A stretch of 64,000 bases of DNA from Nymphalis io (GCF_905147045.1 NC_065892.1:1121001-1185000); one strand, 5' to 3'. Positions 11,616 through 22,790 are shown, counted from the first letter of the stretch. The notes: generated from the sequence alone by a model not told the origin. Translations and numbers: made by a program.

Positions 11616-11770
11616 TATAGGGCTTTGTTTAAGCCTGTCTCAATAGGTACCACCCACTCATTTACTTCCTACCACCAAACAAAAATTTACTATTGTTGTG
11701 TTTCCGTTTGAAGGAGAACTACAGGTACAAGGGACATAGCACCTTAGATCCCAAGGTTGGTGGCGCATGA
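11616..11770 (+). mobile_element. Element D copy, 5' two thirds
   Basis: 'agggctttgtttaagcctg', 'taccacccactcat', 'gttgtgtttccgtttgaagg' and 'ccaaggttggtggcgca' match element D. The 3' end is missing. Confidence 0.7.
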
Positions 11771-12354
11771 TCATAAAATGCCAAATCAAAAGGGCTTGCA
11801 AGATTTTCTTGTATGCGGTATGTTAATGTTTAATCGTATATTTTATATGTATATTTATAAAAACAAAGCCGAAACCGAATCAGCTAAACTACTAAGATTG
11901 CACGTGAACAGTTATTTGTTTGTTTTTCCTGATTCACGCCATAAACCGCTAATAAAATTATCATGTAACTTTCACATCACGGAGATTTTTGTTCCAAGTT
12001 TAATATCTACTTCACGGTATTATGTTTTGTAAATTAATAAAATAACGCCGGACATAACATTCGTTGTTCGATGTTTATTAAATTAAATTATTATTAAGAA
12101 TGTATTAATACCAACTGAATTAGACGTAGCGATTATTTGAAAAATATCAAAGTTTTCCCGTTTGTTTAAATCGATATAATAAAAAAGGGAGACGAAAACT
12201 ATAACTTTGCCTGTGCGAAGTCGGAGCGGATCGATACTATATTTCAAGATAGTTCAGTCTAATACGCATCAAGACATCCGTATCGTAAACATTAAACAAA
12301 TATACATATCAATATTAATGCAATACTTGTAAAGTCCCGATGATTAGAGTGTTT
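11771..12354. other. AT-rich DNA with one old family H tail
   Basis: No gene was seen. Around 12190-12240 the words 'ttgcctgtgcgaagtcgg' and 'agcggatcg' match the end of the family H copy at 19275-19602, so an old tail fragment is present there. Confidence 0.45.
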
Positions 12355-12545
12355 CATGCATAAGTGTTGGGTGTCAACGATTCGAGCGAGGCGTCTGTTT
12401 TCGATAGTGCTAATTAATTCTTGCCATCAATGTACAAGGTAAGGTAATTAAAGGGTGCGGTAAACTGACACGTGTTCGGAGTTGATTCGCTCGTCTTATC
12501 AACAGTTTCGTTTGCGAGATTATTGTTTCACATCTCACGGTCTCA
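12355..12545. other. Single-copy block, possible regulatory DNA
   Basis: This is a non-repetitive, G+C-raised segment containing TAATTA words, 'aaggtaaggtaattaaagg' and 'gacacgtgttcgg' (a CACGTG box). The AAG|GTAAGG word on the plus strand is a fair donor match but has no supporting open frame. Confidence 0.22.
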
Positions 12546-12954
12546 GTGAAATTATATACATACTTATTATATAAGATAATACTTGATTTATATTTGAATT
12601 AAAAAATTAAGATTTACATTTCAATTATTGTCTATTTCAATAGTATAAATACGTTTGTAATGTGAATATTAATAATATATCGCTTAGTATAACGTATTCA
12701 CTTATGCATTAGCATGAGTAATTTTGCTATAGCGATAATACTATAAAAACGCATATTATAAGATGTATCACAGCATCAGAAACATCTTGCAATCGATTTT
12801 AAACTCTATTTCACCGTATTAAAATTCAATTTCAAATGATACTCGTATATCTAAAGTTAAACGTATATTAGTAAACATAAATGTTGCATAGATGTGTGAG
12901 AAGGATAGATTAAGCAAGTAGGCAGTGGTATGTGCAAATTCCACAATTCAAAGT

Positions 12955-13045
12955 TAGAGGCGCGCCCGCGCGGGCCCCGGTCGATGACCTGCGCGCGCGC
13001 CGCCAAGCCGTCTACGGCGGCCGTTACGTAATTTGACCTTAACAT
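12955..13045. other. Small extremely GC-rich patch
   Basis: About 90 bases are dominated by CG/GC alternation (GCGCGCCCGCGCGGGCC and GCGCGCGCGCCG) inside AT-rich DNA. Alternating purine-pyrimidine runs of this type can adopt Z-DNA. A minus-strand frame starts with a true ATG at 13045 and runs 62 codons to 12857, with no recognised domain. It could be a second promoter core, an exon piece or a CpG-rich regulatory site. Confidence 0.3.
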
Positions 13046-13279
13046 TAAGTTGCGAGAAATGGTGTCCTTATATTTGTAATTTTTGACACACTTTAAGAAT
13101 AAAAGTATATGTATATCTTATTCCGCATTTTTTTATTTTAAACACCGTTATATTACCCAACGAATGCAATACAATGATTCGTTTTATATATGTTATATAA
13201 TATTATGCTTTATATACCGTACAGTATAAACATAACGTAAACTTTAAAATAAACATAAATACAAAACAGCACACGTTAG

Positions 13280-13560
13280 TTTACATATATCCGCAATAAC
13301 CGCCGCTCTGCGTTTGAAAAATTCAAAATAACGGACGATGAAACGAAAACAGTAAACAGGCTCCCCATAGTCCGTGACCGAAGTAAATCGTCCGTGCGAT
13401 CCGAGAACAAAATCGTATAAATTGTTTTAATAAGGCATAAATTGAAGTAAAAAAAATCGCACATATCACGCTGTTACGATGGGTGCTCATGGCATTTACG
13501 CTTCGCTGCCAGCCGCATGTACACTTGGTGATTGTAATGCACTTTTTACATTGAATATCG
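13280..13560. other. Single-copy block next to the GC patch
   Basis: CG-containing words are frequent here (CCGCCGCTCTGCG, CGTCCGTGCGATCCGAG, CTTCGCTGCCAGCCGCATG) and no repeat was recognised. With 12955-13045 it forms a second cluster of unusual composition. The function is unknown. Confidence 0.22.
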
Positions 13561-13984
13561 TATTAACTTGTTATTACTGTGATGCACTTCCTCAGTAATT
13601 TCTGAATAGGCTTCAAACACACAAAAAATATAATCTAATATCAAAACTAAAATAGGATTATTTATTAATAAGAACAGTTTTAATATATTACAAATTTATA
13701 TACATTACATGAAAATTAATAAATTACTCAACAATTACAACTTACCTACCTCAACAGTATTTTATGTTTTATCACCTAAATAATCTTGTATTGAATTAGA
13801 ATTAGTTAAAGTATTAACTTTTTAACATAATACTTCAATTTTCATATGACAAAGTTATATTCAAATTCAACCTTTAAAGACTTCCATCTCGCAAAATGAA
13901 GTTTTAAAATTGTATAATATGATAAATTGAATGCTTCAATGTTTAAAAGCTTTACATTATCAGTTCAAAATTCATTAATTTAAC

Positions 13985-14056
13985 ATTAAAATAATACCAC
14001 CGGTTCGGAAAAGAGAATACCCGGACTTGAGAAGAACCAGCAAAAGCAAAGCATTT
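13985..14056 (+). mobile_element. Family F fragment
   Basis: 'taccaccggttcgg', 'gagaatacccggac' and 'tgagaagaaccagcaaaag' are shared with 4078-4132 (inverted) and in part with 25608-25668. Confidence 0.65.
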
Positions 14057-14858
14057 TTTTTTGTAAAATTTTGTAATGGTGATTTTCAATGTGATAATTA
14101 AATAGTCAAGTATATAGTGGAAGTGATCAATTCCCAAGGTTTGCATCATCTATGAACTCACTAATTGTATACCAATACAGGTTGATAACTATTTCAACAT
14201 AACATAGCATATGACGTAATCGCAGAGGGACCATACGAGACTCAAATGAACGTCATAGATTTACGAAGTTCAACAAATGTAAGTGTCACAACTCTCGAGC
14301 GCTGGTTTATATCCAAAGTTCTGAATTAATAAAAACTAATTTACATTGTTTTATGTGTTAAGAAAAATTCAATGTGTGTTACAAATAGCATAGCATTACA
14401 TCGTAATGACGATTGAATTTCTTATGAGATAAAGGTAATAAGAGCTTCCAGTAACATAGGTATCTGAATGATTTAGAGATTCGTCTTAAAACCTTTTAGT
14501 TTTAATAAATGTTTTCGAGTTGGTGGCTTGGTTATTGACCAGCGACCGGTTGTCTTGAGGTTGACCGATCATACTCTAATTTCGATTACGGAATTATTAT
14601 AGATGTTATATTATTAAAATGGGATGAGAAATCTATTTAATATAATTAAGATCGTTTAAGATGATTCATATTTAGTACAATGGATTTTTTATTGGCTTAA
14701 ATTTATTATTTTAGAGGTTTTCAGTAGAATATAATAGAACCATATTATCTTAATTTTCCGTAACATATGAGCTGATTGAGAGAAACTTTGGTGTAAAACG
14801 CATCTACGAATCCATACAAATACACATTGGCATTACAGATAGCCATTATAGATAGATA
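14057..14858. other. AT-rich DNA, no gene seen
   Basis: No supported open frame, and no repeat was recognised. Composition is uniform. Confidence 0.55.
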
Positions 14859-15190
14859 GCCGAGATGGCCCTGTGGAAGCCGAGATGGCCCTGTGGTAAG
14901 AACGCGTGAATCTTAACCGATGATCGTGGGTTCAAACCCGGGCAAGCACCACTGAATTTTCATGTGCTTAATTTGTGATTATAATTCATCTCGTGCTTTA
15001 CGGTGAAGGAAAACATCGTGAGGAAACCTGCATGTGTCTAATTTCACTGAAATTCTGCCACATGTGAATTCTACCAACCCGCATTGGAGCAGCGTGGTGG
15101 AATAAGCTCCAAACCTTCTCCTCAAAAGAGGAGAGGAGGCCTTTAGCCCAGCAGTGGGACATTCACAGGCTGTTACGGATTACAGATAGT
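14859..15190 (+). mobile_element. SINE-A, full-length with duplicated 5' end
   Basis: The first 20 bases (GCCGAGATGGCCCTGTGGAA) occur twice in tandem, at 14859-14878 and again from 14879. They are followed by an otherwise complete SINE-A to 'aggctgttac' near 15176. ATTACAGATAG occurs at 14832-14842 and 15179-15189 and may be the target-site duplication, with a short GATAGATAG filler at the 5' junction. Confidence 0.88.
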
Positions 15191-15247
15191 AGTATATTCT
15201 GCTCATCTAGCAGTGCTTTAAAACGATATTGTAATGACCTTTTTAGT

Positions 15248-15335
15248 GTATTAGGTAGGCAGACTAACAAATGCTAATGGCAAGTGGTCATCACCACCCA
15301 TAGATTTTGGCATCATAAGAAATATTAGTCATTTT
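15248..15335 (-). mobile_element. Element D fragment
   Basis: 'gctaatggcaagtggtcatcacc', 'catagattttgg' and 'taagaaatat' correspond to the reverse complement of the element D 3' third. Confidence 0.55.
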
Positions 15336-15502
15336 TTTAATCGCAAACAAAGAATACATATCACGAGTTCCCTCAAATATATGAAACTGCAGCTACCATC
15401 TTATATAACTAAGTAACAGCTAATATTATACATAGTAAAATTTAAATTCAAAACATTACAAGTTGAAAATTATAATACAATACGATTAATATGAACTAAA
15501 TT

Positions 15503-15640
15503 TAAGTATGTATTTACAATAGGAAATAGTTTATGTAGTATATCAGTTGTCTGGTTTCCACAGTACAAGCTCTGCTTAATTTTGGATCAGATGGCCGTGT
15601 GTGAATAATGTCCCAGGGTATTATTATTATTATTATATTG
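15503..15640 (+). mobile_element. SINE-B 3' fragment with (ATT)n tail
   Basis: 'atgtagtatatcagttgtctgg', 'agtacaagctctgctta' and 'gatggccgtgtgtgaataatg' end in a (TTA)n tail, as in the full copies at 33543 and 43228. The tRNA-like head is missing. Confidence 0.8.
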
Positions 15641-16239
15641 AAATAAACAGTAGCAATGTTATTATTAATAAAAACATTGTATATCAAACATTAATTAGGC
15701 TTAATTAATATTCTCTGATTGCATTGTACAGATTACATTACTGTAATATTAATCGGTTAGGTTCACACAAAAGCTTTAATTAGATGAATAAGGTAGTATT
15801 CCTTGCCAAATTTCGGCCACTAGCTAACATATTGATATAATATCGTAGAGCATGCGTATTGCATAAACTCATGTACAATTTTGTGGTACAATTTGATTGC
15901 AATATGATATGGTCGATGGCAGATAAGGCGCAGGATACCTTAGGAGCATTCCGTAGCGCTGTAATGTAACTTTACTGACTTTCTAGTTCCATACAGTTAC
16001 TGAGAGTTTCTTGATATTTATCGGTTCGGGATTCAAAGCCGGGGTTTAATGATTTCCACTTGTACAAGCTAGCCACAAGATCAACGTGCCACTTAAATTT
16101 AATGAATAAAGTTGAACGATATATCAAATAGGTAAAAAAAAATAAATAATTCTAGTCTATTAGTAATATTGAAAATATTTTAATTAGCATGAATAAATAT
16201 ACAAGAGGTTTTTATGGTTTCATAACAAGACGATGGTAG
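15641..16239. other. No gene seen
   Basis: The word 'agataaggcgcag' near 15923 also occurs in the repeat at 59590-59750 as 'agataaggcgcaatc'. Otherwise the stretch is single-copy and AT-rich. Confidence 0.5.
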
Positions 16240-16555
16240 GAAGAGATGATGGAAATAGGATACATTTATTTATCTCATATATGCCAGCGTTATGCTAGGA
16301 TGTAGCACGCTTGCCTACAAGAAACCTGTTTACTCTGGATTTGAAGACACCGACGTTGTACCTGTCAAGAAATACAGACTCAAGCAAAGTATTCCACAGT
16401 TTTGCAATGCGAATAATAAATGTGGGTTCGAAGGGTTTCTTGCGTAGGCGGTGAATTTTCACCATGCACCTATGGTGCTTTGGTCGCGTTTGTCTGGCCG
16501 TTCGGTGGAAAAAGAACGCGGGCGGAATTAAATTATGTAATTTAAAGGTATATTA
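16240..16555 (-). pseudogene. LINE ORF2 C-terminal remnant
   Basis: On the minus strand an open frame runs from about 16550 to a TAG at 16297-16295. It is the C-terminal end of a non-LTR retrotransposon reverse-transcriptase protein. Visible landmarks in order are LIPPAFFFHRTARQ, RPKHHR, the signature IAKLWNTL, then FLDRYNVGVFKSRVNRFLVG. The last two blocks are the conserved end found in many insect LINEs of the Jockey/CR1 type. The frame has no stop before the natural end but lacks the polymerase core, so this is a 5'-truncated dead copy. A short AT-rich 3' tail follows (to about 16240). The clade cannot be fixed from this fragment. Confidence 0.8.
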
Positions 16556-16596
16556 TATACATATTATCATCTAATGTTTTTTTTTGTTATATAGGT

Positions 16597-16695
16597 AGTT
16601 ATGGCTCACTCAGCCTTCGAATTAAAACGCAACAATACTAAGTATATTGCTGTTTCGCTGTCGAATATATGAGGAGTGGGTACCACCAAGTAAAG
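16597..16695 (-). mobile_element. Element D fragment
   Basis: 'ggctcactcagccttcgaat', 'aaaacgcaacaatact' and 'atatgaggagtgggtaccacc' match the reverse complement of the element D 5' half. It abuts the LINE remnant at 16240-16555. Confidence 0.6.
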
Positions 16696-17429
16696 TTCTG
16701 TACGTCATCTGTTTGATAGTAATTTCGTTTATTTGTTGTGTAGATATAATATACATATATAATATGTTTATATATTAAATGACGAAGACATTTCCATAAT
16801 TTTATTATTTTTATTTATGTGCAATTTAAATCTAACGCTAATGTAAATACCTAGATGTATACGAAAATAATTTCAACGTTAGTCGGAAGGTCCAGTTTTG
16901 TTGTATTTTTTTTCATTTAAGATGATCTTCAATACAATGTTCTATAAACGTATACATTTAATATACAAAATATAAATAAAAACCAAACTCACATAATATT
17001 ATTCAAGTTACATAAAATGAATTCATAAAATATAAGATTGAATTTAAGGCTTTCATTAAAACACACGGTGACGTATGCAGAGGTCGTAACGTAATTGCAA
17101 AATTAAAAACAGAATATATTATAGGCGCTATTAAATATTTAAAAGTATCTTTTGGAGGTTGCCATTGAAACAGAGCTACTGGCTAACCGCGTACCGTGTT
17201 TTTGCACAAATTTACGTTCACAAACAGAATAGTATATTTAGATTAACACGAAGGGTTGCAAGTTAATGTGTCGCCGGGATGAGAATAGAATTAGTTTTAA
17301 AATTTTAATAATAAATGTTATCATGCGCCGTTGACAGTTAAATGTATAATATAATTTATCTTCTGATTCTGAACGAAATGGTTCCAAAATATATATCTCC
17401 ACATATACATTGACAATGTTAATATTGAG
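16696..17429. other. AT-rich DNA, no gene seen
   Basis: No supported open frame, and no repeat was recognised with confidence. Confidence 0.5.
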
Positions 17430-17535
17430 TTAGGATCGATGATGTTATCGCTTGTGTCTGTAATTACACTGGAATACTCAACGTTCAAACCGGAAAACAT
17501 AAATGCAACAATGCAACAGTTTGGTGTTGATGGTA
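17430..17535 (-). mobile_element. Element D fragment
   Basis: 'cttgtgtctgtaattacac', 'caacgttcaaaccgg' and 'aacataaatgcaacaatg' resemble the reverse complement of the element D middle section. It joins directly to the GC-rich segment at 17540. Confidence 0.5.
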
Positions 17536-17539
17536 CCAA

Positions 17540-17716
17540 CTCGGGTTCCCCCCGAATTCAACGGCGTTCTAAGCCGCGGTCCAGCCTCACAGGAGGCACT
17601 CTTAGGGCGTCTGTTTCTCTTGATTCCCTTATATGGCTCCCAACATGCGGCTTGGGTTCAACTCGCCCATCCCGCCCGATGACGCTGTAGAGGCCACCAG
17701 GGCAACAGCAATACAA
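17540..17716 (-). mobile_element. GC-rich transposon-like segment, possible LINE piece
   Basis: This compact G+C-rich block has an open minus-strand frame of about 48 codons. It contains LYSVIGRDGRVEPKP and HVGSHIRESRETDALRVPP, then ends in a TGA. I recall related text in other lepidopteran repeats but cannot name the element. It may be the C-terminal or 3' piece of a retrotransposon. A plus-strand frame covering the same block (17439-17690) is a shadow. Confidence 0.4.
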
Positions 17717-17824
17717 TCCGAAAAAAAGTCGGTTGTCATTATCGTATCGGATTAAGTGGGATATTTTATATTAGACAAATATGTAGATATTTGTCAACAT
17801 TTAGATTTCCGAAAAAAGTTATTG

Positions 17825-17965
17825 CCAGCATCATCATCATTAGAACGCTAAGTGCAATCCACTATCGTACAGAAATCCCTCCAAAAATGCACAAAAGCTC
17901 CCGGTCCATTGCATTCCGCATTCAATTGGGTCCCGCCACCTAGAAATCATCTGAAAGGCGGATTG
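17825..17965 (+). mobile_element. Family G fragment
   Basis: The text 'agtgcaatccactatcg', 'atccctccaaaaatgcac', 'agctcccggtcc' and 'gggtcccgccacct' resembles a very common lepidopteran LINE-type repeat whose typical copies carry 'gtccactgctggac'. It is old and decayed. A second piece lies at 30983-31043. Confidence 0.45.
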
Positions 17966-18602
17966 TAGCAACATTTTGGATGATCAACATTCAAAGCCTA
18001 ATTGTGATTGAAAAACGTTTAGCCAAAAGTATAATTGGTCACATTAATGGCAAAAGTATCTGTTATTACCTTAAGTACCTAACAAGATATGGTACCATCT
18101 TGTGCATAAGAATTTTAAGAAGTTGCAATTACACAAATTGCCAAGTACTTATACTGAAAACATACTACACATTGTAAAGAATACATATGAAATATAATAT
18201 TACGAACTATACTTTCATTTGCTTGTTAAAATACTGTTATGCGTTTTCAACTCGAGAATCTCAAAATTTAATACAAAATGCGATCAGAATTACTTCACGC
18301 TTATTATTATTAAATTTAATTTTGGCGGGGATTATCAATTTATGTTATCAACGGCTTTAGTACACCCATTAGTTTTATGAAGCGATAAATTTTGATAAAA
18401 TTGAAAAAGGTTTGTTTAAATACGGAAAAAACGATCTACTTTTTTATGTTGTGTGATAAATAGTTTTACATGCTGGTTATCAATTATATTTGTTTTTATA
18501 ATGCTGCCTTTTGCGAATGCAAAGTTAATCATGCGAAATAAGTCGTTCTTAATTCGTGTAGTAACGTCATGTTTGCATATTAAAAAGTGAAGTGGGAGCC
18601 TG

Positions 18603-18838
18603 TAAATATCCAACTTTCTCTTAAAAAGAAGAGTCCTTCCCATCTGAAGCTTATTTCACCACGCTGCTCCAATGTGGGTAACAATGTGTGAGGATTTCAG
18701 CAACACATACTATTATGTACACAGAGATGGATTCAAAACACAAATAAAGCATATGATAACTGAAATACTTGCCCAGGTTGGAACCCGCGATCATCGATTA
18801 AGATTAACAAGTTTTAAACGGCCTCTCGGCTCTTTTAA
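18603..18838 (-). mobile_element. SINE-A copy, decayed
   Basis: 'cttatttcaccacgctgctcc' and 'gggtaacaatgtgtgagg' are followed, after a decayed stretch, by 'gcccaggttggaacccgcgatcatcg', 'ttaagatt' and 'cctctcgg'. This is the reverse complement of SINE-A in the right order. Confidence 0.75.
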
Positions 18839-19039
18839 CGGACCCTGATGAAACAGTGATAGGTAAACAATTATTTTATTGAGTATCGAATCGAGCTATA
18901 CATTCGACCGTAGTTTAAAAAACTTATATTGTCTTGTAATATTTGTAAAACTTTTGACTTTGAAGTGAAACCGCTAGATTCTCTACAGAAACCACTTAAA
19001 ACTAATATATTATTTATTTCGATAAGGATAAAATATAAT

Positions 19040-19108
19040 GTGACAAATAAATCGAACTAAAGTTATCACTTTAAATATTAAAGTGATTTCGGTGACTTAT
19101 TTATGACA
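19040..19108. repeat. Imperfect hairpin about 69 bases long
   Basis: An inner perfect stem ATCACTTTAA / TTAAAGTGAT (19065-19074 and 19078-19087) has a 3-base loop. Partly pairing outer arms (GTGACAAATAAAT and its counterpart ending at 19108) continue it. The size is compatible with a small-RNA precursor or a foldback element remnant. Confidence 0.4.
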
Positions 19109-19274
19109 GATAAATGTGAACGAAATAGTCTGTTGACATTTTGGAGTTCTACAAATATTTAATACAAAGTTTCAGTTTTAGCACAAGGTTGATAGGCCTC
19201 TTTCACACAATTTCCTCTAAGATCTCAAAAAATATACAACGTAATATAATTTTATTTATTTTTGAACCGGTATT

Positions 19275-19602
19275 GGTTTTTTGATTATAACTACATTTTA
19301 TAAAACAAAGTTCTCGATCGCGTCTGTCTGAACGCGATAAGCTCAAAAGCTAAACGGATTTTCATACAGTTTACATCAATAGACAGAGTAATTTATGAGA
19401 AAGGTTTAAGTGTATTCATTAAGATTTCGTGTTGATTATCTGAAATACGATGATGATTGTTGACGATGTCGGAAAAAAAATGCCGACTGGGAGCTTTACT
19501 AGCGAGCGCTGCGTACCAATATTTATTTATATGAATCTCACGTTTTTTGTAGACGATTATTTTACCTGTGCGAATCCGGTGCGGATAGGTAGCATATAAA
19601 TG
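19275..19602 (+). repeat. Family H copy
   Basis: 'gatcgcgtctgtctgaacgcg', 'ataagctcaaaagctaaacgg', 'atagacagagtaatttatgag' and the end 'tgtgcgaatccggtgcgg' match, in order, a widespread lepidopteran repeat as I remember it. The class is unresolved here (non-autonomous Helitron or LINE-tail type). Confidence 0.6.
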
Positions 19603-20751
19603 TTAATAAATAATAAAATAAATAAGTAGCAAATATATTGAATGAGGTTCTTAAACTTCCTATTTAGGTTCTTTAACTTTTACAATACAATACTCACATT
19701 CGCTCTTAAACTATAAATTATCACAAGAGGAAACTAACGACGTTTCATAATAAAAAGATATTTAGTTTCAGGTGTTTGCGTATAATTGAAAAAAGTGCCA
19801 CTGTGTAATATAGACTCATTAAATTATGCTTTAATTACCAAACAATAATAAAACATATATAAACATCAAAGGGTCTTTGAATACATAAAACATTAACATT
19901 ATAAAAGTTTTAATCTTATTCAAAATTGGTCCTTGTGAGAGCTGTTTGCTAATAGGCAAGTTCAAAGGCTGAGTAGAATTAAATATGAATGTTTGTCTGG
20001 CCCCTCGGCGAAATTGTCCAACGACCAAACATGGTTTCTTCGCATATTGTGGCCGCTGTAACTCAAAAGCAGGTTTACTTAGGGCCTTCCCGAGGCCTAT
20101 TTCATACATACTTATTTTGCAAACAAATTTATTTGTATTTGAATTTACTTAGTATTGTTAATTCCTTCTGTTTGACATTGTTATAAGTTAAACCTCATTT
20201 ATACGTAACTAGTTTAAGAAATATGCAAGGCTATTTTCTTATAAAGTGTACAATGGAGTTTCTTTACAAAGGAAGCTTTATAATTGGTACTTAAATGGTG
20301 CATTCACTTGGAAGATACCGCGATTCATATTACGTTAGATTAAAATTGTTGCAAGAGTTATTTTAAAAATCTAACTCTTAATTAAAATTGTTTGTTTAAA
20401 CGTTGTCTAGTAATTTAATGGAGCTTGTGAGCGAACAGGTTAATACAAGTTTTATTTTTATTTTTTATATATACTAAGTGTTGCGATGTTTAAAATTTTG
20501 TATTTAAGACTACATCAGTGAATGTATTTGAGCTAATATTAAAGGAAATTATTTGATTTCAAGTAAAATTTTTATGCAACGTTTCTACTATAAATAACGT
20601 TTGAATGAAACGTAATTGACACGGAAAGGTTTCACTTCCGTTACGTGTATTAGGGTACTGTCATATAAAAAAGAAGACCAAAAAAATTTACAAATATTTT
20701 TTTTATAATGTATAAATATTTAACTCATTTGCCTACTTCAAAAATATAATA
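19603..20751. other. AT-rich DNA, no gene seen
   Basis: Open frames of 65-92 codons around 19831-20186 overlap on opposite strands and lack motifs. No splice structure or repeat was recognised. Confidence 0.5.
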
Positions 20752-20935
20752 AAAGCCTCTGAATGTCCCACGGCTGGACTTAGGTCTCCCCTCCTTTCGA
20801 GGATAATGTTTTAGATCTTATTGGACCCTACTGCTGTAACGCGGACGGAGAAAATACATGTGGTAAAATTTCACGTAGGTGTCCTCGCGATGTTTTCCTT
20901 CACCGCCGAACAATTTTTACTTGATTTCATTGGGT
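20752..20935 (-). mobile_element. SINE-A copy, head missing
   Basis: 'ctgaatgtcccacggctgg', 'ctcccctcctttcgagg', 'aaatacatgtggtaaaatttcac' and 'cgcgatgttttccttcaccg' are the reverse complement of the SINE-A body. The tRNA-like part is absent. Confidence 0.75.
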
Positions 20936-21387
20936 TATAAAACGCTGAAGAAAGAATATGAAACCGTTTACCTAAATTAAATATAATATTTTAATATAAC
21001 ATAATACATTAAATAGAGTCTCGTAAGTGTTTTCGGTATTCTCATACCGAGATAATAAGAGTACAATTAGCGGCAGTCGAACGCTACGTTTACCTCGAGT
21101 TCCGTAACAACTTATGTAAATATATCTCCCGCCGAAACGATCTTAAGTTCATTCAAATGCTAAGCTGGGAAATTAATTTTTGCTTGTCCTCAAGCGTATA
21201 ACGAAGCTTTAATGGTAAAAGTTATTAACAATGCAATATATTCATTCATTTTATTATAAACGTAAATATATTAACGACAAACAAAAATAAACGTAAACTA
21301 ATGAATGCGGTCGTTTAGGAAATCTCGGATTTAAAAAAATATTTAAAACCAAGTTCCTAAATAATAACATAAGTAATGTCTACCTAA

Positions 21388-21608
21388 TTCAATTTCGGCC
21401 ACGGCGGCCAATGTCAATAACTAGCTGCCTGTACATATAGAGTGATCGCGGATTGAAAACCGACACGAGCGAGGGCACAGCCGCAGGTCCAAGGTAACTT
21501 ACAACTTCTAAAAAATCTTGACAGTAAAATCCAGATTTTATTTTGTTTTCCTGGATTGGAATCTAGATCCTCGGATCTAGCCTCATATTTAGCTACCAAA
21601 AAAGGCAG
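21388..21608 (-). mobile_element. SINE-C copy, decayed
   Basis: 'caatttcggccacggcgg', 'aggtccaaggtaacttac' and 'ctggattggaatctagatcctcgg' follow the reverse-complement order of SINE-C, ending near the box-B equivalent. Confidence 0.6.
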
Positions 21609-21774
21609 TTCATTAAATTAAATGATGAAACAATTAATAGCAAAAATAATAAAATATGGTTCCAATAGCCCCGTCGCATTCATGGAAAAAATATTGGTTT
21701 TGAAAAAAATCTGTCTAAATAATAAACTATATAAAAAAAAGTTTATTATGAGTTATTAATTGTCTTTATTATCA

Positions 21775-21990
21775 ATTAGCTTTCGCTCCCAGCTTTGCAC
21801 GGAGAGAATGAACAGAAAAAGGATCAACATATTTTTTTTATATTGAAAAACAAAGAAAAAATTTAAGTCACTAACCTTCCCAGGAGTACATAGAAAAACT
21901 TACCAAATATTCATCGCAATCGGATCTATAGTTTAGGAACGCATTGAGGACATACAGACATTTTTTTAATAATATAAATGACAGAATTAA
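21775..21990 (+). repeat. Family H-type copy
   Basis: 'agctttcgctcccagctttg', 'gagtacatagaaaaactta', 'tcatcgcaatcggatc' and 'gaggacatacagacattttt' match the order of a common lepidopteran repeat ending in an AT-rich tail. The copy is decayed. Confidence 0.55.
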
Positions 21991-22129
21991 AACAGTCACT
22001 TAAAATGTCCAATGTTCTAATTATTTTTCATATAATTAATATATTTTTACGTATATCTAAGTGTTATACAACGATTATTTATTTAAAAAACTATTTCCCA
22101 GTTTTAACTGAATTTCCTTGATCTTATTA

Positions 22130-22190
22130 AACCGTTTCACCAAAGGAGGTTGTCTGTGAGAGATCGCTCTAAGCGATAAGAATTTTTTAT
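22130..22190 (+). mobile_element. LINE 3'-UTR-like fragment
   Basis: 'aggaggttgtctgtgagag' and 'atcgctctaagcgataag' (a small hairpin) resemble the 3'-UTR end of lepidopteran non-LTR elements. A related piece lies at 31125-31300. Confidence 0.45.
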
Positions 22191-22499
22191 TTTACTTTGA
22201 TGTGATTTATTATTTACGTAAAAAAATATACCACCTTCTAATATACAGAAACGAATGGCTGTTTGCCCTTCAATATAAACTTTTTATGTAGACACTACCC
22301 GCTAATTAATAATAATAGCTAGTATATAAATATATATTTGTCAATCTTTGATTGAACTTTGTCAGAGATCTTGGTTTAATTTTCTAAAATATTAATAAGA
22401 AACGTAATACCAATAACCAGTTCAAATATTAAAATCATTTGAGATTAATCCAGTTCTCAAATTTCAGTGAGGTATTAAGTAATATCTTCATAAAGTTGT

Positions 22500-22790
22500 T
22501 TTAAGATCCGAAAGCGTACTCGACGATGTAGTTTTTGCCAAACAGCTCTTTGACTAGTGAATCTCGGTTGTACTTTAAGCCTTTGCTACCAAGCAGGCCG
22601 GAGCCGCAACTGTTTATTTAGCAGCTGGAAAACAAGGAATATTATTATTATCCTGTTATAATATTCACTTTGGTCCCTCTTCCACCCTCTAGCCTCACCG
22701 AAAGCTCTTAATGCCAAGTCGGCCTGACCTCATGCCAGCTCCATTAAGCCGTTTATACATTATGTATGAATTTGTTATGCCGTTTGATGT
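22500..22790. other. Single-copy block with raised G+C
   Basis: Sequence around 'aagcaggccggagccgcaac' and 'ccctcttccaccctctagcc' is non-repetitive and richer in G+C than its flanks. No open frame or donor/acceptor pair was recognised. It may be regulatory or an unrecognised element. Confidence 0.18.

Noticed and set aside
12433..12445. AAG|GTAAGG splice donor on the plus strand
   Set aside because: No open frame or initiator word supports an exon ending there, and such a word is expected several times by chance in 64 kb.
17439..17690. 83-codon plus-strand frame
   Set aside because: It starts in an element D fragment and crosses a GC-rich repeat-like block whose more plausible frame is on the minus strand.
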